Source of the DNA: Kordia sp050633145
GTDB taxonomy: Bacteria > Bacteroidota > Bacteroidia > Flavobacteriales > Flavobacteriaceae
Direction of reading: 5' to 3'
Length of the DNA: 64,000 nt
Assembly: GCF_050633145.1 (NCBI RefSeq)
Contig: NZ_JBOEFY010000005.1
Coordinates: 1 to 64,000 of the forward strand
Under the pieces are notes generated by a model. The model did no database searches, had not been told where the DNA came from, and saw nothing but the letters and a program-made list of their open reading frames with translations. Position numbers and translations under genes: made by a program. Below are positions 24,685 through 33,723 of the stretch, piece by piece; the stretch's first letter is position 1; every line of letters begins with the position of its first letter.

Positions 24685-25602
24685 ATGGGGCAACGCGGTA
24701 ACTACGTTATAAAATCTAATGAAAAAACTGAAATCTACTACACACATTGGAGAGCAATAAATGTTGCAGATGATTTAATGTTAGGTTCTGAGAAATTTAT
24801 AAAGTTTATACAGGGATTTGAGAAAAGAACGTACTTAACTAGCGAACCTTGGATAGAATCATGCGTGCATGTTGATATGGATGCGAAAGAATTGCTTTTT
24901 TGGGAAGGAGATGATTTGACACTTACTTCTGTAAGAAGACGTTATTTAGAGTTGTTAAGTCAGCGATGGAATGGTTGGAATGTCAATTATGCAACGCAAG
25001 AAATGTATGATATTGAAGAGAAAATGCAGATCAATTACACCATTGAGCAAGAATACGATTATGAGTATGACGTTACCATAGAAGATTTTATAAATGAAGA
25101 AGTAGATGAGTATGAAACCTGTATTATTATCTATATAAAAGATGGAAAAACGTATGTAAAATGCTCCTATGATTATGACATGGAGGAGTTTATTTTCTTC
25201 GGAGAGCAAATATTGCCAATACTAGATAAAAGACAAACATTCAATATTTCTAAACATCTCGAAAAAGACGTAAATAATGTGATGATGATTGATTGCGATC
25301 AAAAGAAACTCACGATCAATTATGTGCATAGCGGTTTTAAAGAAAAACTAGCAAACATATGGAAAGGTTGGACAATTAATGTTGGTAATTATGGCTATAT
25401 TGGTATTTTGGAAAAAGGAGGAATTGACACTTCAAACCTAAAAATGACTCCAGAAGAAATAGAAAAACAAATCCTAGAAATATTACATAAAGACGATAGT
25501 TTTGATCCGAAAATTTTTGCTGAAGACATCCTAAAAAAAGACAACACAGCACAATTTCATCCAAGCTTCTTTCAAAACAATAAACCATCACAAATTGATT
25601 AA
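24685..25602 (+). CDS. Unknown protein of the MGQR(G/A)NY type
   Basis: The product has 305 residues. The opening MGQRGNYVIKSNEKTEIYYT followed by HWRAINVADDLMLG recalls a widespread uncharacterised group that starts MGQRxNxxI and continues with YY-x-HW. It is cytoplasmic, acidic and aromatic-rich (WIESCVHVDMDAKELLFW; EYDYEYDVTIEDFINEE). The last 60 residues hold a short helix and a Lys/Asp-rich tail. The next gene begins 4 bp after its stop, so it is co-transcribed with a lipoprotein gene. Confidence 0.72.
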   Translation: MGQRGNYVIKSNEKTEIYYTHWRAINVADDLMLGSEKFIKFIQGFEKRTYLTSEPWIESCVHVDMDAKELLFWEGDDLTLTSVRRRYLELLSQRWNGWNVNYATQEMYDIEEKMQINYTIEQEYDYEYDVTIEDFINEEVDEYETCIIIYIKDGKTYVKCSYDYDMEEFIFFGEQILPILDKRQTFNISKHLEKDVNNVMMIDCDQKKLTINYVHSGFKEKLANIWKGWTINVGNYGYIGILEKGGIDTSNLKMTPEEIEKQILEILHKDDSFDPKIFAEDILKKDNTAQFHPSFFQNNKPSQID

Positions 25603-25605
25603 AAT

Positions 25606-26160
25606 ATGCAGATAAAAACTACCATAAAACTCTTATTAGTACTTTGTTTAGTGAGTTGCGCTACTACAAAAAACGAAGTTGTAGAAGATCCGAACCTTAC
25701 CAAAAATCTGAAAATTGATAAAAACGATTTGCAAATCATCACACCAAACATAGAACTTAGTGAAAAGAAAAACGGAAAATTTCTAAAACATCCTGCCAAA
25801 AGAGAAGAGCTACGAAAATTGGTATTGCAAGCCATACGAATAAAGTTTCCAGATATGCCATTTGTTGAGGTACCATTCTTATATAAAGGTTCGTATACGA
25901 TTAATAAAGCTTTAGAAACTGAACTCAACTTCAAAAAGAAAAAAGCACCAGAAGAAATTTTGACAGAAGGAAAAAGATATAGCATTTATATAAGTACAAA
26001 CGGTTATTTTGGAGATTTAGAAAGAGGTGTGATTAATCTCGTTTTGATTGATAATAAGAAGAAAACCCGCAAAACATTGGAACACTATCGATACAAACAC
26101 AGTCCGCTAGAAACCGAAAAATTTAAGCGTAAAATTTTAAAAGTTTTGGATAAGTTGTAA
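25606..26160 (+). CDS. Unknown lipoprotein
   Basis: A 184-residue lipoprotein (lipobox LVSCATT). The mature chain is Lys-rich and alpha/beta. A positively charged segment (KNGKFLKHPAKREELRKLVL) is followed by strands (RYSIYISTNGYFGDLERGVI; LVLIDNKKKTRKTLEHYRYK) and a final basic helix. It follows the preceding gene by 4 bp. No known domain is recognised. Confidence 0.72.
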   Translation: MQIKTTIKLLLVLCLVSCATTKNEVVEDPNLTKNLKIDKNDLQIITPNIELSEKKNGKFLKHPAKREELRKLVLQAIRIKFPDMPFVEVPFLYKGSYTINKALETELNFKKKKAPEEILTEGKRYSIYISTNGYFGDLERGVINLVLIDNKKKTRKTLEHYRYKHSPLETEKFKRKILKVLDKL

Positions 26161-26253
26161 TCGAATTTTCGTTAAGAAAAATAAGCTTTCAAAAAGAGAA
26201 TAAACTTTTATTTCAAATTTGCCGTTATATACAATAACCAACCTTTTCTTGAT

Positions 26254-27672
26254 ATGAATCTTAAAAGCGTAAAAGTTATAGTATATGTAGTCTTGTTATT
26301 TTCTTGCACACAGATGTTTGGACAAAACCTTCGTCCTGAGATAAAAAAAATAGTGGAAGTCATATCTAAAGGAGAACAAGTAGAAGGTCTTCGCCTTGGT
26401 ATTGCAGGATCAAGGTCGATTCTATATTCTAGATTTGAAAAGCTTAAAGAAAACGCAACAGAAAAGGAACTCTTGTCATTACTAGAGCATAAAAGTGCTG
26501 TCGTTAAAGGATACACAGCTTGGGCTTTGGCTGAAAAAAAATATCATGATTTAGAATCAATTTTTAAAACGTTTCTAAAAACAAAAGAAACGGTACAAAC
26601 GCAAAGTGGCTGTATTGTATCAGAGGATCTTTTAGCTGGAATATTGTATTCGAAAGTATTGTACCCTAGCAATAAAGTTGTGGTAACTGATGCTGATAAA
26701 AAATATTACAAAGAACAGCTTCAAAAATTAGATCATATCATACTTAGAAAAAGAGGGGAAGTTTTCTTATTAAGCAGTGCACTTAAAAACAATCAAGCAA
26801 ATCCTGAAAATTATGCAATCGTTAAAACACTAGCTTTAGAAGACAATAATTTAGATGCGCTTGCTGAATTGGCTAAATATCAAAAAGAAAGTGATATTGA
26901 CCTTATTTTAGAAAAAGGAACTGACGCTTATAAAGCAATGTCATACTTTCCAAATCCTAAGTTTTGGAATTTTTTAATAAAACATAAAGCTACAGCAAAC
27001 TCTTTCGAGTATTTTAAAGCAATTGCCGCTTTTCAAAATGACGATGCAGTAAATACATTAACAAGTATTTATAAAACAGTACGAAAAGAGAAGAGAAAAG
27101 GTGTTACGAATCTAACGAAAGCAATATTGGAATTGTATTGTCCGAAATATAAAAAGCTATCATTGCAAATATTTGAAGAAACAAAAACAATTAATATTAC
27201 ACATTTACGAAGACTCTTAAAAATTGCTCCAGAAGAATCAACACCATATTTTGTAAATGGATTGTTATCTGATAGTGAAAATAATTTCTTAGAAGATTAT
27301 TTTAAGTTTGAAACTAAAGATTCAATAGTACCATTACTTCTAAAAAACATAAAAAAGTATCAACCCAAAAAAATACCTGAAATATGTATTCATAATGTGA
27401 GTAGCGCAAAATTTATGGAGTTAACCACATTTTTAGATATCATCATAGAAAATAAAATTGAAACGGCAAAAAAGCCTTTGCTACAAAGATTGCAGAAAAA
27501 GACATATCCTTTTGAAACATTTCATTTGACAAGAACGTTACTTTCTTTTGAAGACAAATCTTTACACAAAGAAATTAAGGAAACGTTATTGGCTTCTCGA
27601 GAAAAATGGGATAGAGGAAATTGGTCAGCTGCTTTTAAAGAACTCTTTGAAAAATATGGTATTAATATATAA
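26254..27672 (+). CDS. Secreted protein with HEAT-like helical repeats
   Basis: This 472-residue protein has a signal peptide ending QMFGQ. The rest is predicted almost all helical with repeated Leu/Ala-rich pairs (residues 30-110: ELLSLLEHKSAVVKGYTAWA and onward; later VKTLALEDNNLDALAELAKY). This is reminiscent of HEAT/armadillo repeats used for protein binding. No enzyme motif is seen. Two lipoprotein genes follow at 5 and about 18 bp, making a likely three-gene envelope operon. Confidence 0.7.
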   Translation: MNLKSVKVIVYVVLLFSCTQMFGQNLRPEIKKIVEVISKGEQVEGLRLGIAGSRSILYSRFEKLKENATEKELLSLLEHKSAVVKGYTAWALAEKKYHDLESIFKTFLKTKETVQTQSGCIVSEDLLAGILYSKVLYPSNKVVVTDADKKYYKEQLQKLDHIILRKRGEVFLLSSALKNNQANPENYAIVKTLALEDNNLDALAELAKYQKESDIDLILEKGTDAYKAMSYFPNPKFWNFLIKHKATANSFEYFKAIAAFQNDDAVNTLTSIYKTVRKEKRKGVTNLTKAILELYCPKYKKLSLQIFEETKTINITHLRRLLKIAPEESTPYFVNGLLSDSENNFLEDYFKFETKDSIVPLLLKNIKKYQPKKIPEICIHNVSSAKFMELTTFLDIIIENKIETAKKPLLQRLQKKTYPFETFHLTRTLLSFEDKSLHKEIKETLLASREKWDRGNWSAAFKELFEKYGINI

Positions 27673-27677
27673 CTATT

Positions 27678-28004
27678 ATGAGGAAAACAAGTAACTATTT
27701 TGCAATTGCCATTTTATTAGTATTGACAGTCGGATGCGCACAGAAGTCGGAAGTTGAAACATACGGAGCGCATTATCAAAAACACAAAGACTATAAAAGT
27801 CTCAGTAAAGTAGTGGAGCTTATAAAATTAGAATCTGATACTTCGTATGTAAAAAAGATACTTGGTGAGCCTATTGATATGGGATTCGATTACAGATACC
27901 TAATAGATTCTACAGGAGTGAAAGGCTGCCCAATTGGCGCTGTATTTCACATAAGTGAAGCTGGTAAAATTGATCAAAAATGGATTGATGAAATTTGTGA
28001 GTAA
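27678..28004 (+). CDS. Unknown small lipoprotein
   Basis: A 108-residue lipoprotein (LTVGCAQKSE). The mature part contains DTSYVKKILGEPIDMGFDYR, a segment like SmpA/OmlA-type small outer-membrane lipoproteins in which a helix precedes a G-x-P turn. It is too short to assign. It lies 5 bp after the HEAT-like gene. Confidence 0.65.
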   Translation: MRKTSNYFAIAILLVLTVGCAQKSEVETYGAHYQKHKDYKSLSKVVELIKLESDTSYVKKILGEPIDMGFDYRYLIDSTGVKGCPIGAVFHISEAGKIDQKWIDEICE

Positions 28005-28022
28005 ATTGAAATGACAGGAAGA

Positions 28023-28586
28023 ATGAAAAAAGTACTAATTCTAATCCTAATTTTATTTTCAAGTTGTGAGAGTAAAAACGAAAAAGATACGATTAAATCT
28101 AATGACTTAAACAAAAATGTAACCTTTAAGGAGACAAAATCTAATGTGTTATCTAATGAAGAGTTAAAGAAAAATTCAAAGGATTTAGAAAAAATTTTAA
28201 AGAGCGCATATAACTATAATCCAACATCTGTTACTTTTAGATTAGATGATTCATTAAACTCGTATGATTTAAAATATTTATTTCAAAATACAAATTCAGA
28301 CATTGAAATAAAGGATGAAATTTCAAAGATTCTACTCTTAAAACTATTAAAGTTTCAATATGAAAGGTCTCAACATAGCTATAATGTATATAATGATTTA
28401 GGGGATTGTTGTTCAGAGAATGCAAAATCGATCATTAAACATTATTTAAAAAGAAATAATATTGATACTGTTGCGGTAGATGTTTTGCCATTAGGAAATT
28501 TGTTAGATAGAGAATGGCACAAGAAAAACAGTGAGATAGTTTCTTCTTTGATCAAGGATATTGATAGTCTTCTAGAGATCGATTAA
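28023..28586 (+). CDS. Unknown lipoprotein
   Basis: A 187-residue lipoprotein starting MKKVLILILILFSSCESKNE. An ATG four codons earlier is less likely. The mature protein is Lys/Asn/Asp-rich and helical (NSDIEIKDEISKILLLKLLK; NAKSIIKHYLKRNNIDTVAV) and contains a CC pair (DLGDCCSENAK). No family is recognised. It is the last gene of the run and is followed by a terminator. Confidence 0.65.
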   Translation: MKKVLILILILFSSCESKNEKDTIKSNDLNKNVTFKETKSNVLSNEELKKNSKDLEKILKSAYNYNPTSVTFRLDDSLNSYDLKYLFQNTNSDIEIKDEISKILLLKLLKFQYERSQHSYNVYNDLGDCCSENAKSIIKHYLKRNNIDTVAVDVLPLGNLLDREWHKKNSEIVSSLIKDIDSLLEID

Positions 28587-28600
28587 AAATAATAAAGCAT

Positions 28601-28636
28601 AAAAAAATCCTAACTTCTTTAAGCTGGGATTTTTTT
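28601..28636 (+). terminator. Terminator after the lipoprotein run
   Basis: An 11-bp stem (aaaaaaatcct against gggattttttt, one G-T pair) ends in T residues, 14 nt after the stop. Confidence 0.7.
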
Positions 28637-28655
28637 CTGTTTATATAGAAGTTGC

Positions 28656-28727
28656 TTGTCAAGTCGAGCAGTCGAGACTCTATGAAATACTGAGTTATAG
28701 AGCATCTCGACTGCGCTCGATGTGACA
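28656..28727. repeat. Imperfect palindromic repeat with gcagtcgaga arms
   Basis: The left part gcagtcgagactctat pairs with atagagcatctcgactgc with a 2-nt bulge; the outer arms ttgtcaagtcgag and ctcgatgtgacaaa also pair. It shares cgactgcgctcgatgtgac-type sequence with the right half of the element at 31348-31491. Confidence 0.6.
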
Positions 28728-28738
28728 AACGTTTAAAA

Positions 28739-28782
28739 ATCTAATCGTCTAAAAGATCTAAGCAGTCTAAGCAAGTCTAAAA
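28739..28782. repeat. TCTAA-rich low-complexity array 2
   Basis: Repeated TCTAA units with short spacers; includes tctaagcaagtctaa, identical to the array at 15 kb. Confidence 0.6.
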
Positions 28783-28784
28783 AA

Positions 28785-29501
28785 TTACTTACTCTCCTCA
28801 ATCTTACGTTTCTCCACTAACTCTTTCAATTTTTTTCCATACTTAGATTCCGCAATTTTTGGTGTTAATTGCTGATAAATAGTATCTAAAAAACGAATAT
28901 TAGCATCATATGTTTCTGTAGTAACTACGTACGGTGTAATTTCTTTATCGTTATTAGTGAATGCATAATTTAAAATATAACGCATACGACTCTTTGCATA
29001 GCTTGCAATTTTATCATTGATTTCCATCACTGTCTTAGCATCATCTTCTTTTTGTGCATCCATTCCATCGCGTAACAACATCAATTCTTTTGTGTTGTAT
29101 TTGGTCATAAACTCTTTAAAATCAATTAAATCTTTATGATTTTTAGAACCAGTAACTTTCGCATCTCTTACGAATCTACGTAAAGTTGTATTGAATGTCA
29201 TTTCGCCAGGTTCCGCAAAGAACTCTACACGATCATTCAAATCATTAAAATCTTTCTTCTTCAAATAGAAATACAATACTTCTGGTTCTTCAATAGTCGT
29301 GCTAAATGTAAAATTAGCGTCACCATTTACCACAAGTGAATCTAAGGTAACCAAAGTAGTATCTTTTATCTTTTGTAGAAACAACGTTCCTTCTTTTAGA
29401 CCATCTATGTTTCCAGAAATCGTTAAATTTCCTTTCGCATCTTTTCCACAAGCAATAAATCCTAAAACAACGAGGACTACCAAACATTTTTTGAACATCA
29501 T
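28785..29501 (-). CDS. DUF4369 domain-containing lipoprotein
   Basis: A 238-residue lipoprotein from MMFKKCLVVLVVLGFIACGK. Residues 30-135 form a DUF4369 domain: LTISGNIDGLKEGTLFLQKI, then DTTLVTLDSLVVNGDANFTF, then LYFYLKKKDFNDLNDRVEFF. In Bacteroidota this domain usually sits N-terminal to a TlpA/thioredoxin domain. Here the remaining 100 residues are helical and lack a CxxC, so this is a thioredoxin-free variant. The substrate is unknown; the location is the outer membrane or periplasm. Confidence 0.82.
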   Translation of the reverse strand: MMFKKCLVVLVVLGFIACGKDAKGNLTISGNIDGLKEGTLFLQKIKDTTLVTLDSLVVNGDANFTFSTTIEEPEVLYFYLKKKDFNDLNDRVEFFAEPGEMTFNTTLRRFVRDAKVTGSKNHKDLIDFKEFMTKYNTKELMLLRDGMDAQKEDDAKTVMEINDKIASYAKSRMRYILNYAFTNNDKEITPYVVTTETYDANIRFLDTIYQQLTPKIAESKYGKKLKELVEKRKIEESK

Positions 29502-29534
29502 ATTGAATTTTAAAGAGGGCAAATATCTACAATT

Positions 29535-31253
29535 TTAAGCAACTTTAGAAGCCATTTCCATCAAAATTGTACACAAAATTGCTCCATAGGTTCCAACTAC
29601 ATACCCAAATACTGCCAACAATACACCAACCGAAGTCAATGATGGGTGAAAAGCAGAAGCTACAATTGGAGCAGAAGCAGCGCCACCAACATTTGCCTGA
29701 CTTCCTACAGCGAGGAAGAAAAATGGTGCGCGAATGAGTTTAGCTATTAAAATTAATAGTCCTGCATGGAATGTCATCCAAACCAATCCGATGATAATCA
29801 ACCCTGGATTTCTCCAAACTTCGGTCAAGTCCATTTTCATTCCAATAGAAGCCACCAAAATATAAATAAAGATACTTCCTATTTTACTGGCACCAGCACC
29901 TTCATAGTTTTTGGCTTTTGTATAGGATAACATAATTCCGAAGGCAGTTGCAATGGTAATCATCCAGAAGAAAGAAGAACCTAAAAATGACAATGCGCCA
30001 TCATCATTCTTTACAATATCAAACTGTCCTAAATAGTCAGTAATGATGTTTGCGCCAAAATGCGCTAAGGAAACACCACCAAATGCCAAGGCAAGAATGA
30101 TCATTAATTCGGTAAGAGTTGGATTCCTTTTTACTTTAGCTGTAAACTCAGAAACACGTTCTTTTAAGCGTTCGATAGCAGAATTGTCGGCTTTGAGCCA
30201 TTTGTCAATTTTTTGAGATTTACCAATTCCGAGTAATAAAATTGCCATCCATAAATTGGCTACTACAATATCTACCAATACCATAGCGCCATATTTATCT
30301 TGATTGTATTCATAAATTTCTAACATGGCAGCTTGGTTTGCGCCACCACCAATCCAACTTCCAGCAATGGTTGATAAACCACGCCAAACGGCATCATATT
30401 CCAAACCGCCAACTAATTCTGGAGAAAAGAAAGAAATGATTAAGATTGCCAATGGGCCACCAATAATAATTCCAACGGTTCCTGCAAAGAACATAATCAA
30501 TGCTTTTGGACCTAAATTAAATACAGCTTTTAAGTCAATACTGAGCGTCATTAAAATCAACGCTGCAGGTAATAAATAGCGACTTGCCACTTGATATGCA
30601 CTTGAATAATGATCAGAAATAATTCCGCAAGAACTTAAAATTGCAGGCAATAAATAGCAAATTAATAAAGCCGGAATGTATTTATAAAACTTTTTCCAGA
30701 CAGGATTTTTACTAGATTCAGTATAAAACACAAAGCCTAAAAGTAGCATCAGAATTCCAAACACGACTTTATCACTCGTAAAAAAAGGTTCCGAATAAAC
30801 GGTTGTGCTTTTTACTGTGACACTTTTTGGTTCTGTTACATCGAATATATGAATGCTGTCATAATTTGTAGTTGACGCTTCTATAACTTCATATACAACA
30901 CGTTGAAATCCACTTTTCGGAGTTGTTTTGAGTTCAAATAATGTAATTGATTTTTTTCCAACGGTTATCGCGTCGATTCCTTTATATGAAATGGTTGCAA
31001 CCGAATTTTCTACGTTAAATTTAAAATCACCTTTTTCAATAAACTTAGTATTGATATTGACAATGTTTTCTAAGGTAACTAATGAATCGTTTGCTTTTAT
31101 TTTGAGTTCAAATCCAGTGAATGTAATATGATCGACAGTAACTTTTGTATTGAAAGTTGTTTCATTACTTTCAACACGTTCTAATTTGAGTTGCTGTGAA
31201 AACACAGAAAACGTACTGAATAATAGGAGTAAAGCAATGGCTTTTTTGAACAT
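29535..31253 (-). CDS. DUF819 family membrane protein with an N-terminal secreted domain
   Basis: A 572-residue protein from the ATG at 31253 (MFKKAIALLLLFSTFSVFSQ, a signal peptide). Residues 20-165 form a beta-rich periplasmic domain (LERVESNETTFNTKVTVDHI; KSGFQRVVYEVIEAS). From residue 165 on there are about ten hydrophobic helices of the DUF819 type, including LPAALILMTLSIDLKAVFNL, STIAGSWIGGGANQAAMLEI and VGSQANVGGAASAPIVASAF. DUF819 proteins look like secondary carriers of unknown substrate. The added secreted domain makes this longer than the usual 380-400 residues. Confidence 0.85.
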   Translation of the reverse strand: MFKKAIALLLLFSTFSVFSQQLKLERVESNETTFNTKVTVDHITFTGFELKIKANDSLVTLENIVNINTKFIEKGDFKFNVENSVATISYKGIDAITVGKKSITLFELKTTPKSGFQRVVYEVIEASTTNYDSIHIFDVTEPKSVTVKSTTVYSEPFFTSDKVVFGILMLLLGFVFYTESSKNPVWKKFYKYIPALLICYLLPAILSSCGIISDHYSSAYQVASRYLLPAALILMTLSIDLKAVFNLGPKALIMFFAGTVGIIIGGPLAILIISFFSPELVGGLEYDAVWRGLSTIAGSWIGGGANQAAMLEIYEYNQDKYGAMVLVDIVVANLWMAILLLGIGKSQKIDKWLKADNSAIERLKERVSEFTAKVKRNPTLTELMIILALAFGGVSLAHFGANIITDYLGQFDIVKNDDGALSFLGSSFFWMITIATAFGIMLSYTKAKNYEGAGASKIGSIFIYILVASIGMKMDLTEVWRNPGLIIIGLVWMTFHAGLLILIAKLIRAPFFFLAVGSQANVGGAASAPIVASAFHPSLTSVGVLLAVFGYVVGTYGAILCTILMEMASKVA

Positions 31254-31347
31254 AGTTGGATGGTTTATGTTGCAAAATACCAAAAATTGAAATTATAAAT
31301 GTTAAATATTGAATTTTAAATCGAAAAGTCTTTTTTCTTTAATATCA

Positions 31348-31491
31348 AAACGTCAGTTCGAGTGGCGAATCTGTGTTTCGTTGTATCGAGAAGTACTTTG
31401 AAATGATTCTATTTCATAGCTGTTCTCGATACAATTTTCTGTCTATTTCGACTGCGCTCAATATGACAGAAAATCACTCGAACTGACGTTT
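31348..31491 (+). repeat. MITE-like element with 17-bp terminal inverted repeats, full copy C
   Basis: The ends aaacgtcagttcgagtg and cactcgaactgacgttt are perfect reverse complements. Inside, ttgtatcgagaa and ttctcgatacaa form a second inverted pair, so the 144 bp can fold into a long hairpin. It has no coding capacity. Relatives are at 14.79, 20.61 and 62.33 kb. Confidence 0.8.
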
Positions 31492-31536
31492 GGAAATTAT
31501 AAATGTTGAATTTTAAAATTATTCTTGAGAAACTAA

Positions 31537-31623
31537 AAACGTCATTGCGAGGAAGAATGACGAAGCAATCTGTTTTTTTACAAGCAGATTGCCGCGATTT
31601 TACAAATCTCGCAATGACGTTTT
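31537..31623. repeat. CGTCATTGCGAG palindromic repeat, full copy
   Basis: The ends aaacgtcattgcgag and ctcgcaatgacgttt are perfect 15-bp inverted repeats; gcaatctg and cagattgc form an inner pair. A fragment is at 15040-15075. Confidence 0.8.
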
Positions 31624-31752
31624 AGAATTTTATGTGCTAAATGATATTTTTTAAGACCCAATAAAGTTTAAAAGTTTATAGGTTTAACAGTTTAAGTTAT
31701 AATTTAATATGTAACGTAAATAACTAAGACCTAAAACCCAACACCCAAAAAC

Positions 31753-33630
31753 CTAGTTCTTAAGCCACGCTTTTCGCAATTGTACTTCTTTGCTGTTTTC
31801 TGGTAAATCTTTTACTGTAATTCCAGTACCTTTTGTAGTTGGTTTTGTAATGTTTCCAGCAAGTGTTTTTGCTTCTCCGTTACGTTTTACGGTCATTGTA
31901 ATTGCATCACCAACTTTCCAAGTTCTTGAAGCGCCAATTAAATCATATACATTTTTAAGTGTGTATTTTACACCATTAATTTCATCAATAACATCTCCAT
32001 TTTGTACTCCTAAATTGGTCAAGAATGAATTCAAGGTTCCCTCTGGAAGAATAAATACTTCTTGTGTGCTTTCGTCTGCGCCAATGTATGGAACTTGTCC
32101 GTTTAAGAAATACCCTGTTTCTACTTCAGTTTCTCCCAATTCTAAACCTACTTTTTCTAAAAAGTCATTGTAGGGAATTGGTGTGTTTCCAACAATATAT
32201 GTATCAATTACACTTCTCAATTCAGGAGTTGTGAATTCAATAATTTTATTAAAAAGTTCGTCATCTTTAAATGGTTTTTCACTTCCATACGTAGTAGATA
32301 GCTTCTGCATCAAATCTAAAATTCCAGTTTCTCCATTACTTTCCGCACGAAGCGTTAAATCGATTACCATGGCAATTAAAGTTCCTTTCTCATACACATT
32401 TGCATATTCGTCTTTATATTCATCCGAAAGAATATTAGCACTCATTTCAGTAAAAGACAAGGCATCGTTATAGCGTGAACGCGAGTTTGTAATTTTGTCG
32501 TTGATTCTCTTGTAAAAAGCTTCTTCGTCAATTAACCCTTGATTAATCTGGAATAAATTGGCAAAATATTCAGTTACACCTTCATACATCCATAAGTGTT
32601 GCGACATTTTTGGGTTGTTATAATCGAAATAATGAATCTCTTCAGAGTGTACTCTCAATGGCGTTACAATATGAAAAAATTCATGCGAAACTACATCTTT
32701 CAATGCACCTTCAATAGCAGCTTTTGGCATTTGCTCAGGCAATACAACAACCGTTGAGGTATTGTGCTCTAAGGCGCCAAAACCACCAGCATCTGTTTCA
32801 GAAAGTGTAGATAAGTATAATAAAATAGTATATTGCTTTGTATCATCTACTTTACCTAAAAACTCTTTTTGCGCTTTAATCATTGTTTCAATATTCCCTT
32901 TTAAGCTTTCCGCAGAATATACACCTGTTGGCGAATATACACTAAGCGTAATATTCATGTCATTTACTTGAAAACTTGCCGTATCTGGCTCAGAATACAT
33001 AATTGGATTGTCGGTTACTTCTGCATAACGTCTTGCACCAAAAGTATCTACATTAAATGTTTCTTTTTCAGAAACTACTTTTGGAAGTGATGTAACACCT
33101 TCTAGGTTTTTTGGGTAGTTTACTTTAATTTGATATGGATATTGTTCGCTTCCGCTGAAATAACCCACGAACGCATGTAGATTTAAAACGAAATTTTTAT
33201 CCTTCAAAATATTTGATCCGGCAGGTGAAAATACCACCGATTTGTCTCCGTTTTCTATATCATACGTATCGTTTACCCAATACGAAACTTTATCTACTTT
33301 CTTTGCATTTGGAATTAACCATGAGTTTTGATCAATTCGAGTTGCAGCAACTTCATTTCCTTTATAATCGTATGCTTTAAAGCCATCTATATATTGTCCG
33401 TAATTATCATCGCTATACGTTCCAGGAACGGTTTTAGGAATGTTGAATGTGGCAGTTTCGGTTTGAAACTTTCCAGGATTGACTTCTACTTGTACTTTAT
33501 CATCTACAACGTTTACTAAGTCGATTGTTGTGACAACATCTTTATTGGCATTGATTCCAACTTTTCCTGAATTACAGCTTGCTAACGTAATAAGCGAAAC
33601 CGCAAGAATTCCTAAATTTTTTTTAAGCAT
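31753..33630 (-). CDS. M61 family metallopeptidase lipoprotein with PDZ domain
   Basis: A 625-residue lipoprotein (LITLASCNSGK). The N-terminal half is a beta sandwich typical of M61 glycyl aminopeptidases. The zinc site is VVSHEFFHIVTPLRVHSEEI (HExxH, near residue 315), with the third ligand Glu in LWMYEGVTEYFANLF. Residues 520-600 form a PDZ domain (LTNLGVQNGDVIDEINGVKY; WKVGDAITMTVKRNGE). The enzyme is likely anchored in the envelope and cleaves N-terminal Gly/Ala from peptides. It has no obvious operon partner. Confidence 0.92.
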   Translation of the reverse strand: MLKKNLGILAVSLITLASCNSGKVGINANKDVVTTIDLVNVVDDKVQVEVNPGKFQTETATFNIPKTVPGTYSDDNYGQYIDGFKAYDYKGNEVAATRIDQNSWLIPNAKKVDKVSYWVNDTYDIENGDKSVVFSPAGSNILKDKNFVLNLHAFVGYFSGSEQYPYQIKVNYPKNLEGVTSLPKVVSEKETFNVDTFGARRYAEVTDNPIMYSEPDTASFQVNDMNITLSVYSPTGVYSAESLKGNIETMIKAQKEFLGKVDDTKQYTILLYLSTLSETDAGGFGALEHNTSTVVVLPEQMPKAAIEGALKDVVSHEFFHIVTPLRVHSEEIHYFDYNNPKMSQHLWMYEGVTEYFANLFQINQGLIDEEAFYKRINDKITNSRSRYNDALSFTEMSANILSDEYKDEYANVYEKGTLIAMVIDLTLRAESNGETGILDLMQKLSTTYGSEKPFKDDELFNKIIEFTTPELRSVIDTYIVGNTPIPYNDFLEKVGLELGETEVETGYFLNGQVPYIGADESTQEVFILPEGTLNSFLTNLGVQNGDVIDEINGVKYTLKNVYDLIGASRTWKVGDAITMTVKRNGEAKTLAGNITKPTTKGTGITVKDLPENSKEVQLRKAWLKN

Positions 33631-33723
33631 AATTTTTTTCTGTTTACATTCAATGCTGCAATTAGTATGTTTTTTTTGAAAACGTAACAGATTATAGTGT
33701 TAATTAGTGTTAAGATTTATGAA

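Larger units (their letters stand above)
31254..31752. other. 499-bp repeat-rich gap
   Basis: No gene is supported. The gap holds two complete MITE-like repeats (31348-31491 and 31537-31623), followed by about 120 bp of AT-rich sequence without recognised signals. Confidence 0.65.
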
